Part shown: in pieces, positions 21,885-29,100 of the stretch
Numbering within the stretch: the stretch's first letter is position 1
Layout of the letters: every line of letters starts with the position of its first letter
Assembly (NCBI GenBank): GCA_943349385.1
Contig: CALQZM010000002.1
Coordinates: 1 to 29,642, forward strand
Source of the DNA: Candidatus Peribacteria bacterium
GTDB lineage: Bacteria; Patescibacteriota; Gracilibacteria; UBA1369; GCA-2718715
Direction: 5' to 3'
DNA: 29,642 nt
Made by a program: the position numbers and the translations under genes
Notes under the pieces: model-generated
Told to the model about the DNA's origin: nothing
What the model saw: only the letters and a program-made list of their open reading frames with translations
The model's database searches: none

Positions 21885-21893
21885 ATTATACCA
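21885..21893 (-). promoter_or_regulatory. Extended -10 promoter heading the surface-protein cluster
   Basis: Reverse strand TGG directly followed by consensus TATAAT (21885-21890). No clear -35, only A/T-rich sequence. The leader to the GTG at 21860 is about 18 bases. Confidence 0.6.
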
Positions 21894-21993
21894 AAAAAAC
21901 TTGCTTTTTTAAAGGGATTAATATAAAAATTAATTGTACCAGAAAAACCCTCGGGCTTTTTAAAGGTTTAATACATTTCTAACCCAATCTAAA

Positions 21994-22323
21994 GTGAACT
22001 ATTTTAAAGACAGTTTTGAAGAAGTTAAAAAAGTTACCTGGCCAACAAAAAACCATGCACTTAAGGTTACTGTAATTACAATTATATTTACCGCAATTGC
22101 TACTTTGGTAGTTACTAGTTTGGATTTCGGATTTAAAACTGCCTACGATAAAGCTACTGATTATAGTCCTAAAGTTCAAAGAGATAGAGCCGACCAAGCA
22201 GCCCAAGCAACAGCCAACCAAAATGCACCAGTCCAAATTGACCCAAGCGCATTAGGAATTACAGACTCAGAAGGTAATCCTGTAAACGTTACTACTACTC
22301 CGGTTGCTCCTGCTGCAAATTAA
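21994..22323 (+). CDS. secE: Preprotein translocase subunit SecE with long C-terminal tail
   Basis: A 109-residue subunit of the SecYEG channel in the cytoplasmic membrane. The signature FKDSFEEVKKVTWPTKNHAL is followed by one transmembrane helix (VTVITIIFTAIATLVVTSLDFGF). A usual bacterial single-helix SecE is about 60 residues. Here about 50 extra residues rich in Ala, Gln, Asn, Thr and Pro follow the helix and would project outside. The start is GTG at 21994. It precedes nusG by 21 bases, the conserved secE-nusG order. Confidence 0.94.
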   Translation: MNYFKDSFEEVKKVTWPTKNHALKVTVITIIFTAIATLVVTSLDFGFKTAYDKATDYSPKVQRDRADQAAQATANQNAPVQIDPSALGITDSEGNPVNVTTTPVAPAAN

Positions 22324-22344
22324 TCTTTCTTAACTAAATTAAAA

Positions 22345-22893
22345 ATGTCTAAACAAGCTAAAAATACCGGACGAAATTGGTATGTAATTCACACTTACTC
22401 AGGGTACGAAGATGCAGTACGAGAAGCCCTTTTGCAAAGAATGGAAACAATGAACATGCAAGATTACATTTTTGATGTAGTTGTTCCAAAAGAAAGACAA
22501 ATTGTTATGAAAAAAGGGGAGCCAGTTGAAGAAGAAAAAAGAATTTTCCCTGGATACGTACTAGTAGACATGAATGTAACTGACGATTCTTGGTATGTAG
22601 TTCGAAATACTCCAAATGTTACCGGATTCGTAGGTTCAGGCACTATTCCAGTTCCAGTTTCACCCGAAGAATGGAAAGTAGTTGAAAAACACATGGGTAA
22701 AACCGAGCCGAAATTCCATATTTCTGTTGCCAAAGGCGATCAAGTGGTGGTACTCGATGGACCTTTCCAAAATTACGAAGGAACTATCAACCAAGTTGAC
22801 GAAGAAAAAGGTAAAGTTAAAATTGCCATTACTATTTTCGGTCGTGAAACACCAGTTGAACTAGATTTCAACCAAGTTAAGAAAAAGGTATAA
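22345..22893 (+). CDS. nusG: Transcription termination/antitermination factor NusG
   Basis: A 182-residue protein that binds RNA polymerase and Rho or ribosomal protein S10, coupling transcription with translation. The NGN domain spans about residues 10-115 (NWYVIHTYSGYEDAVREAL, FPGYVLVDM, WYVVRNTPNVTGFVG). A KOW domain is at about 128-180, with GDQVVVLDGPFQNYEGTINQVDEEKGKVKI and IFGRETPVELDFNQVKKV. The length is normal. It lies in the usual secE-nusG-rplK order, but an additional gene separates it from rplK. A terminator follows its stop. Confidence 0.97.
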   Translation: MSKQAKNTGRNWYVIHTYSGYEDAVREALLQRMETMNMQDYIFDVVVPKERQIVMKKGEPVEEEKRIFPGYVLVDMNVTDDSWYVVRNTPNVTGFVGSGTIPVPVSPEEWKVVEKHMGKTEPKFHISVAKGDQVVVLDGPFQNYEGTINQVDEEKGKVKIAITIFGRETPVELDFNQVKKKV

Positions 22894-22918
22894 GCAACAA
22901 TACACATACTAAAGGATT

Positions 22919-22947
22919 ATAACCTCTGCAATTGCGGAGGTTATTTT
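22919..22947 (+). terminator. Intrinsic terminator after nusG
   Basis: ATAACCTC (22919-22926) pairs with GAGGTTAT (22937-22944), with a G-C continuation inside, and is followed by TTTTAAT. It ends the secE-nusG transcript before the inserted 251-aa gene, so rplK must have its own promoter. Confidence 0.8.
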
Positions 22948-23163
22948 AATAGTTTCGCCGGCGAAAGTGGGCACGAGGGTCTTAGAACACAGTGGGTAAT
23001 TTTAGAAAGATTTCTTAGCCAAAGTTGAACACAAAATATGGATTCCTCCGTTGACGTACGGTTTGCGGTAAATGCGAAATATATTATCGCTCAATACGAG
23101 CCATGCTTGACGCAAAACACCCCTAACTCCAGGCACAATTAAGGCTTGGTTTAAAATATAATT
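22948..23163. other. Unassigned spacer between nusG and the 251-aa gene
   Basis: It contains a perfect palindrome TTTCGCCGGCGAAA (22953-22966) and then about 190 bases that are richer in G+C than other spacers. Short frames are open on both strands: a 34-codon forward frame from 23038, and a reverse frame over 23002-23235. Neither resembles a known protein. A small hairpin GCTC-AATAC-GAGC lies near 23090. It could be a structured RNA, a repeat or a gene remnant. Confidence 0.5.
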
Positions 23164-23192
23164 TTGGCTATTATATTTTCGCAAGTTATAAA
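23164..23192 (+). promoter_or_regulatory. Promoter of the 251-aa membrane-anchored gene
   Basis: TTGGCT (23164-23169), a 17-base spacer and TATAAA (23187-23192). The predicted leader before the ATG at 23207 is only about 8 bases. The -35 is part of a TTGGCTATTA box that recurs before rplK. Confidence 0.6.
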
Positions 23193-23206
23193 TTTTACCT
23201 ATCTCA

Positions 23207-23962
23207 ATGCAAAAATTCACAATCTTTACAATCATTCTTTCAACAATAGTTGTTACTATAATTACTGAATTAGTTGTCCAGGACTATCTGCAACGGGTAT
23301 ACAATCCGACCGCCTTACAAACCAGCACGCTTGGCACAAACAGTTTTGAAAGCTATATTACACCGACCAAAGATCCCGAAGCTGAAAAATCGACTACCGA
23401 AACGCTAATCGAGAAATTACGGGAAAACGACTTAAACAAAGACGACAACGAATCAGAGTCCTTAGCCGAAAAATTGCAAAATATTAGACCAAGTTCACGG
23501 GACGAAGTTATTAAAGATGAAGTCTCGGATAATGAAATTTTATTAGAACGGATAGATACTTTGCTGCCAGCTTTGCAACTACCAGGAGTAAAACTCCAAA
23601 AGGCAAATTATCAAAACAAGCTTTTTCAACTTATAAGTACTTCCGAAATTGACTTTACTGAAACAGCTTTCGCAACTCTGCAAATAGACCAAGAAGTAAT
23701 TGGTTCGGTATATGAATTTAAATCTAGAACTGAGATTGATGCTGAAAAAGCCTTTGATGATATGCGGATTTTAGCTAACAGTTTCCCCAATATTACTACC
23801 AATCAAACTAATCAATTTGGTGACAAATCCTTTTACATAAACCATTTAGTCAAAGTAGGTGAAGTATTTGTAGTTGTGCAAAGAGATGACCGGATTTATG
23901 CTTTTGCCTATAAAAAAGACTACCATGAGTCCTTTAAGACTTTCTTTGGAGTGTTATTCTAG
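23207..23962 (+). CDS. Unassigned membrane-anchored protein, 251 aa, inserted between nusG and rplK
   Basis: One N-terminal helix (about 4-25, FTIFTIILSTIVVTIITELVV) anchors the protein. Residues about 40-115 are charged and polar, rich in Glu, Lys, Asn and Asp. Residues about 115-250 look like a folded mixed alpha/beta domain, including FQLISTSEIDFTETAFATL, GSVYEFKSRTEIDAEKAFDDM and a C-terminal GEVFVVVQRDDRIYAFAYKK. This would lie outside the membrane. I recognise no family. It has its own promoter and is not part of the conserved ribosomal-protein gene order. CGG and ACG codons are more frequent than in its neighbours, a weak hint of a different history. Confidence 0.72.
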   Translation: MQKFTIFTIILSTIVVTIITELVVQDYLQRVYNPTALQTSTLGTNSFESYITPTKDPEAEKSTTETLIEKLRENDLNKDDNESESLAEKLQNIRPSSRDEVIKDEVSDNEILLERIDTLLPALQLPGVKLQKANYQNKLFQLISTSEIDFTETAFATLQIDQEVIGSVYEFKSRTEIDAEKAFDDMRILANSFPNITTNQTNQFGDKSFYINHLVKVGEVFVVVQRDDRIYAFAYKKDYHESFKTFFGVLF

Positions 23963-24014
23963 GCTATGATAACTGTTTTTGCCTTGATTTTTACTTAAAA
24001 TAAAGTAGTATCTC

Positions 24015-24045
24015 TTGGCTATTACGCTTCAAAATCAAATTATAT
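24015..24045 (+). promoter_or_regulatory. Putative rplK promoter region
   Basis: TTGGCTATTA (24015-24024) repeats the box found at 23164. AATTATATATAA follows at 24038-24049, where a -10 is expected, but no hexamer sits at the ideal 17-base distance. A promoter here is needed because a terminator lies after nusG and a gene intervenes. Confidence 0.4.
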
Positions 24046-24061
24046 ATAACTGCTAATAAAT

Positions 24062-24493
24062 ATGGCTCCGAATAAAAAAGTAATGACTGTAGTAAAACTA
24101 CAAATTGGTGCTGGAAAAGCTAATCCTGCTCCACCAGTAGGTTCTGCCTTAGGTCCGCACGGGATTAACATCCAAGATTTCTGTTCTCAGTTCAATAACA
24201 TAACTAAGGACAAAGGTGATACAATTATTCCTGCTGAAATCACTATTTACGAAGATAGAAGTTTTACTTTTATCACTAAAACTCCACCTGCATCAATCCT
24301 TATTAAACAAAAATTAGGTTTACCAAAAGGTTCAAGCCTTCCTCATAAAGATAAAGTTGGTACAATCACAAGACAACAACTAGAAGAAATCGCAACTGAA
24401 AAAATGCCAGATCTTAACGCTAACGACTTAGACGCAGCGGTTAAAATCATTGCTGGTACAGCTAGAAACATGGGCGTAAGAGTAGAAGGTTAA
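24062..24493 (+). CDS. rplK: 50S ribosomal protein uL11
   Basis: A 143-residue protein of the GTPase-associated centre of the large subunit. The N-terminal domain has VVKLQIGAGKANPAPPVGSALGPHGINIQDFCSQFN, with the proline-rich signature. The C-terminal rRNA-binding domain includes ITRQQLEEIATEKMPDLNANDLDAAVKIIAGTARNMGVRV. The length is normal. The usual next gene, rplA, is separated from it by an unassigned membrane-protein gene and a terminator. Confidence 0.98.
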   Translation: MAPNKKVMTVVKLQIGAGKANPAPPVGSALGPHGINIQDFCSQFNNITKDKGDTIIPAEITIYEDRSFTFITKTPPASILIKQKLGLPKGSSLPHKDKVGTITRQQLEEIATEKMPDLNANDLDAAVKIIAGTARNMGVRVEG

Positions 24494-24526
24494 GAAATCC
24501 ACTAGCAAAACTTAAGACTTACATTT

Positions 24527-24560
24527 AAAGCACTTATAAAATATATTATAGGTGCTTTTT
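24527..24560 (+). terminator. Intrinsic terminator after rplK
   Basis: AAAGCACTTATAA (24527-24539) pairs with TTATAGGTGCTTT (24546-24558) through 13 positions with one T-G wobble, and the T-run ends at 24560. rplK is therefore probably monocistronic and uncoupled from rplA. Confidence 0.85.
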
Positions 24561-24579
24561 ATATTAATAATTTTATTAT

Positions 24580-25140
24580 ATGTCTGACTCAAAAAAATCC
24601 GAATCATTAAGCATTAAAACCGTATATTTATACACCGCTTCAATGCTTGGTTTAGCTTTATTTGTCTTTGGACTCGTTGGGACCGTTCAGTATTCTGTTA
24701 AATATTTTACCGGAGGATACTCTTCTATGCTTAATATTGAATCAACTTGTAAAGATGAAACTAATCTTAAAATGCAAAATAAAGGTATCTATCTAGGAGA
24801 TTTACGACAAGATTCTGGAACTATTTGTGCTCAGCCTAATCCCTATTTTGGAAGTATATCTATTTTAACTAAGACAATAGATTCCACTACAGGACTACCA
24901 GTTGAACCACTTACCGAAGAAGAAAAAGCCGCCTGTATTGCAAAAGTAGAAAAATTAAAAACTGATCTCCAAAAAGAATTTGACGACGCAAAGACATCAT
25001 GTGTAAAAGGAAAACGAGATGAAACTAGATTCAACCAAGTTAATCAATTCAATAACGACATTTCTCGTGCTTTAGCCTTGTTAGCAGTAGGACTTCCAAT
25101 TTGGTTACTACACTGGTTGCCAGCAAGAAAAAGAGGATAA
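24580..25140 (+). CDS. Unassigned two-helix membrane protein, 186 aa (DUF5671-like layout)
   Basis: One helix at about 15-36 (LYTASMLGLALFVFGLVG) and one near the C-terminus at about 165-181 (ALALLAVGLPIWLLHWLP) flank a region of about 125 residues. That region contains four cysteines (CKDE, ICAQ, ACIAK, SCVKG) and a charged helical stretch. The phrase 'ALALLAVGLPIWLLHW' resembles the end of DUF5671 membrane proteins; this is a resemblance by eye only. The cysteines could form disulfides outside the cell. It lies between terminators, 20 bases after the rplK terminator, and is not part of the conserved ribosomal-protein operon. The function is unknown. Confidence 0.7.
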   Translation: MSDSKKSESLSIKTVYLYTASMLGLALFVFGLVGTVQYSVKYFTGGYSSMLNIESTCKDETNLKMQNKGIYLGDLRQDSGTICAQPNPYFGSISILTKTIDSTTGLPVEPLTEEEKAACIAKVEKLKTDLQKEFDDAKTSCVKGKRDETRFNQVNQFNNDISRALALLAVGLPIWLLHWLPARKRG

Positions 25141-25179
25141 TACAAACCTGATTTGTTAAAATTCATTTTCGTATTCTAA

Positions 25180-25295
25180 TTTTCAGCGCTGAAAAATTGC
25201 GGAAAATCGAAAGTGATCTATGGAATAAGATCAAGGAGTAGAATTGTATTACCAAATATCTAAAATACCTTGAAATAAAGCTATTATTAAGGTAT
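25180..25295 (+). promoter_or_regulatory. Upstream part of the structured rplA leader: three hairpins
   Basis: In order: palindrome TTTTCAGCGCTGAAAA (25180-25195, 6-bp stem with a GCGC loop); TGATCT/AGATCA (25214-25219 with 25228-25233); ATACCTT/AAGGTAT (25265-25271 with 25289-25295). Their density is unlike the other, very short leaders here. They may act in attenuation or stability of the L1 mRNA. Confidence 0.5.
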
Positions 25296-25318
25296 AAATT
25301 ACACACTTTTATAAATTT

Positions 25319-25366
25319 GTGGGAGTTTAAGAGGCGAAATGCCTTTAAAATAAACGTTATTACCAC
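25319..25366 (+). promoter_or_regulatory. Probable L1-binding leader element (23S rRNA mimic)
   Basis: GTGGGAG (25319-25325) and TTACCAC (25360-25366) frame an inner hairpin AGGC-GAAAT-GCCT (25332-25344). The GUGGGAG ... UACCAC pairing with an interior loop is the L1-binding site of 23S rRNA helix 76, which L1 operon leaders imitate so that excess L1 blocks its own translation. It ends 15 bases before the rplA ATG at 25382, the right place for translational control. Confidence 0.7.
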
Positions 25367-25381
25367 TTAACAACCAATTAT

Positions 25382-26068
25382 ATGGCTATCAAAAGATCAA
25401 AAAGATACACTGCTGCAAAAGCACTTATCGAAAAAGAGGCTTACTCACTTCAAGAGGCTTGCGAACTAGTTCAAAAGACTTCTACAACTAAATTCGATGC
25501 TTCAGTTGAATTACACATTCACTTAGGACTTGATCCAAAACATGCTGACCAAATCCTTAGATATACTACTGGATTACCGCATGGTACTGGTAAAACTTAC
25601 AAAGTAATCGCTTTCGTACCTGACGATATGGTTGCTGATACTAAAAAAGCAGGTGCTATGGAAGCCGGTCTTGAAGACCTTGTAGAAAAAATTGCAGGCG
25701 GTTGGATGGATTTCGATATCGCTGTTGCTCACCCTTCAGTAATGAAAAACTTAGGTAAAATCGCCAAACCACTGGGACAAGCTAGAAAAATGCCAAGTCC
25801 AAAAGCAGGTACAGTTAGTGAAAATATTGCTCAAACTGTAGCCGATATTATGAAAGGACAAGTTGAAGTGCGAACTGATAAATTCGGTATTGTGCACAAC
25901 CAAATTGGTAAAGTGGCTTTCGGTACTGAAAAATTAGTAGAAAATGCACAAACATTGATCAAATCTATTCAAGATAACAAACCAGCTGGCGCAAAAGGAA
26001 CTTACATCAAAACTGTAAGTCTTGCCTCTACAATGGGTCCTGGACTTAATGTAGACCTAAACGCTTAG
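25382..26068 (+). CDS. rplA: 50S ribosomal protein uL1
   Basis: A 228-residue protein of the L1 stalk and, in most bacteria, the translational repressor of its own operon. Family features are KRYTAAKALIEKEAYSLQEA at the start, KFDASVELHIHLGLDPKHADQILR, LPHGTGKTYKVIAFV, PSVMKNLGKIAKPLGQARKMPSPKAGTV (the L1 signature) and VRTDKFGIVHNQIGKVAF. The length is normal. It is preceded by a leader with an L1-binding-like site. rplJ and rplL, often next, are absent. A hairpin follows the stop. Confidence 0.98.
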   Translation: MAIKRSKRYTAAKALIEKEAYSLQEACELVQKTSTTKFDASVELHIHLGLDPKHADQILRYTTGLPHGTGKTYKVIAFVPDDMVADTKKAGAMEAGLEDLVEKIAGGWMDFDIAVAHPSVMKNLGKIAKPLGQARKMPSPKAGTVSENIAQTVADIMKGQVEVRTDKFGIVHNQIGKVAFGTEKLVENAQTLIKSIQDNKPAGAKGTYIKTVSLASTMGPGLNVDLNA

Positions 26069-26103
26069 TAATTACTAGGTACGACCCTTATATCAAAACT
26101 TTA

Positions 26104-26137
26104 AAATAACCTCTTGAATTTAAGTAAGAGGTTATTT
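26104..26137 (+). terminator. Terminator after rplA, merging into the next promoter
   Basis: AAATAACCTCTT (26104-26115) pairs with AAGAGGTTATTT (26126-26137) around a 10-base loop. The 3' arm supplies the first two T of the TTGACA -35 at 26136. The T-run is short (TTT), so termination may be incomplete. Confidence 0.7.
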
Positions 26138-26164
26138 GACATACTGCTCGGATAATGTTAATAT
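26136..26164 (+). promoter_or_regulatory. Near-consensus promoter of the giant flavoprotein-like gene
   Basis: Consensus TTGACA (26136-26141), a 17-base spacer ending in TGT, and TAATAT (26159-26164), giving an extended -10. Predicted transcription starts near 26171, about 20 bases before the ATG at 26191. It is among the strongest-looking promoters in the window. Confidence 0.82.
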
Positions 26165-26190
26165 ATTGTATTGAAAATAAATATTATCAA

Positions 26191-29100
26191 ATGAACAAGA
26201 GAATCACAGTTAAAAATATAGAAACACCAAATTCAATTGATGAATTTTTAGCAAATTCTGGAGAAATAGAGTATTCAAAATTATTAGTTCCTTCAAAAGA
26301 GCAAAAGTCTTACAAGGAGTTGTTTGATCAACTTGATTCATGCTTTATTGACGGTGAATTTAGTGAATTTCAAAATGCTTTAACGCTAATTGTTAATACT
26401 ATATATAGCGACACTGATTTAATGCAAAGTTCAGACCTAGAATCCAAAATTTTAGACTTAGTTTCAAGTCAGATGCAGGCTTCTATAGTTATGCAGCCAG
26501 CTGATTTGAATAAAATTACTAACTCAATCCTTAAAAACCTTCAAAATTTTTCAAAAATTAAATCAATTGAATCTTCAAATGCTAAAGAATTATTGGCAAA
26601 TTTTTTGCGTAGTCAAAATGTTAGAGCTTTAGCACCTTTCTTTAGAACTGTTTTAAAAGAATCAAGACTCAGAAGTAAAATTATGTCAAATGCTAGTTAT
26701 AAAAAATTAGTTAAAGATGGAACCTTTAAAGAAGGTGACTCTTTTGAGTTTAACGACTTGTTAGTTACTGATGTAGGTGAGCTTCATAAAACTTTAGAGC
26801 CACTTTTTGCCATGATGATTAAAGACGATGAGTTGAGATATTATTTAAATACCTTTATTGACCAAGCAGTATACACAAGAACAAAAGCCGTAATCGAAAA
26901 AGCTGAAAAAGGGGATTTTTATGTTCCCGCAATAAATATTGGAGTTGGTGTATATGGGCAAGTAATTTGTAACGAACTTATGCATGCTGCACCTGAGCAA
27001 GCCTGGAATGGAGTTTTGCATTTAGATGCAAATACTTGGATGGGTGGACAGTTCGCCGTTGGAAATCAAGCAGTATTTAAAGTAAATAATAGAGTAAGAC
27101 CACAAAAAAAAGGTAGTAATTCTAGACCTGGTACTCGAGATAATATTATGCCATTAAGTGATCATGCAATTATTGATTTACCTTCTGTGTCTGCGGATAC
27201 TTATCCTTCTCAAAATTTATTAGGTGCATCTCTTAAGGTTAATAGCTTTTTAAACTCTGGTCAAACAGCAGTTGGCTGTAAAGTTACAAAAGTAATCCGA
27301 AATACTAAGCCAGCTCAAAAAGGTAGGTACGGAGTAGTATTTATTGATACTGCCACTAAAAAAACTTACACAGTATATACAGATTTAATTACTATTCCAG
27401 ATGGGGTAGGATCTCAAAATTATGGATTCCAAAATAAATTTGATCTTGAAACTAGAAAAATTGTGGCTGAATCTAAGTTAGCCTTAGAACTAGGTAAGCA
27501 ATCAGATTATTATAGGTTCTCTGATTTTATTAAAGTTGCCAGTAAAGCCAATGGCGGTCAATGGAGAGAGCGATTTAAGAAACCTGGCGTAGTAATTGGT
27601 TCTGGTGATTCTGGAATCGTAAGTGTTCAAGCTATTCTAGGTTACGGACCTAATCCTGAAGGTGATACACAAACTCAGTTTGCAGAAAAAATTTCGTGGA
27701 TTGGGCAAAGTGCACAAACGAGTGATGATTGGTGTAAGGCTAGTCGAACAAGATATGTAGATTTAGCTAGAGAGTTTCCTCGTGAAACTGAAGCTAGTGA
27801 GAAAAATGTAAGGCCAATAGAGCAAACATTTGGTCTAAATTTACTAGCTAATGATTTTGAACGTATCCTTTCAAATCTTAACTTAGATAAATCAGAAAAT
27901 AATAGACAATCACTGTTTAATTATATACTTAATAATGGAGCTAGAATTCAAGAATATTTAAAAAAATTAAGCCAGTTAGCTCAATTAGTTAAAGAATTGC
28001 AACTAGATCCCAATAATATAGATAGTATCTTTACAGCAATCACGACTCAAAAAACTGAAGTAGAAAGTCTAATCAAATTTATTCGTGAATTTTCTCAAAA
28101 TTTTGAATTTCCAACCGTTAAACTTGTTCAAAAAAGTAGTGTTAATGATTTTGATTTGAAAACTATATTTAATCTTAAGAATACTGGTAGAAATTTTACC
28201 ATTAATGATATTTCTACATTTATAGCTAATATTAAAGCTATAGATGAAAATTACAGTAGACTTTCAAGTTACTTTAAACCAATTGTAGAAAAAAGTAGGA
28301 GTGATTCAGAATCCTCCAAAGACCAAAAACCAAAAAAACAAACTTTTCACCGAATTTATCCTATCGGCAGTAAAAAAGATGTAGTTTTACCTTCTGGACA
28401 AAAAGCCTTTCGGACTACAAGAATGGAAAAAGCAAAAGACGCTAATGGTGATGATATTGTAAAAGTATTCTACTTTGACGCCGACGGGCAAGAAAAATTT
28501 GTCGAAGCTGCATGGGTCGTAGATTGTAGTGGTTTGCAAAAAAATACAGATGATCTGTTTAGCGATTTTGATATAACTGAACGTGAAGTTGAATTATCTA
28601 GTCCAAAGAATCTAGAAGATGTTCAAAATTTAATATTAGCTAATATTTCAAAATTAGGCGCAGATTTGTTACCTCAAACTAAAGAATCTATTATTACTGA
28701 ATTAACTACTAAAGTAGGTACAACTATATCAATTGATCTAAATTCACAGAATCCATTATTAAAGGGATCTACAGTACAGTCCTTAGAAGTTGAAGAGAAT
28801 GATTCTACTATTTATGTAAGTATTTCAGTTGAAACAGAAAATAAACAGGAGTTCTTTTATGATTTAGTTATAAATAAGTCTGATAGACAAGTAGATGTAG
28901 TTAGTGCCGGTGATGGTAAAGCTGATAGAGTTGGAAAAGCCTTAAAAGTATTGCTAGAAAATCCTGAAAAAGCAAAATGCGAATTTACTAAAATTCTATC
29001 AGGTCGTAATCCAAAGGCTAAATCTTCTTTAAAACGTGTTCCAATTGAAGATCCTACAGGCCTTAGTCTTTTACCTATCGCTTCAAAAATTCAATCGAAT

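Noticed and set aside
23002..23235. 77-codon reverse-strand ORF over the 251-aa gene's start
   Set aside because: It overlaps the promoter and N-terminus of a better gene and has no family resemblance. Its openness is noted under the unexplained spacer instead.
583..25195. A single family formed by the perfect palindromes at 583, 12562, 22953 and 25180
   Set aside because: Their sequences differ. In AT-rich DNA a few 14-bp palindromes are expected in 30 kb, and I searched mainly spacers. Only the GC-rich one at 12562 is kept as a separate finding.
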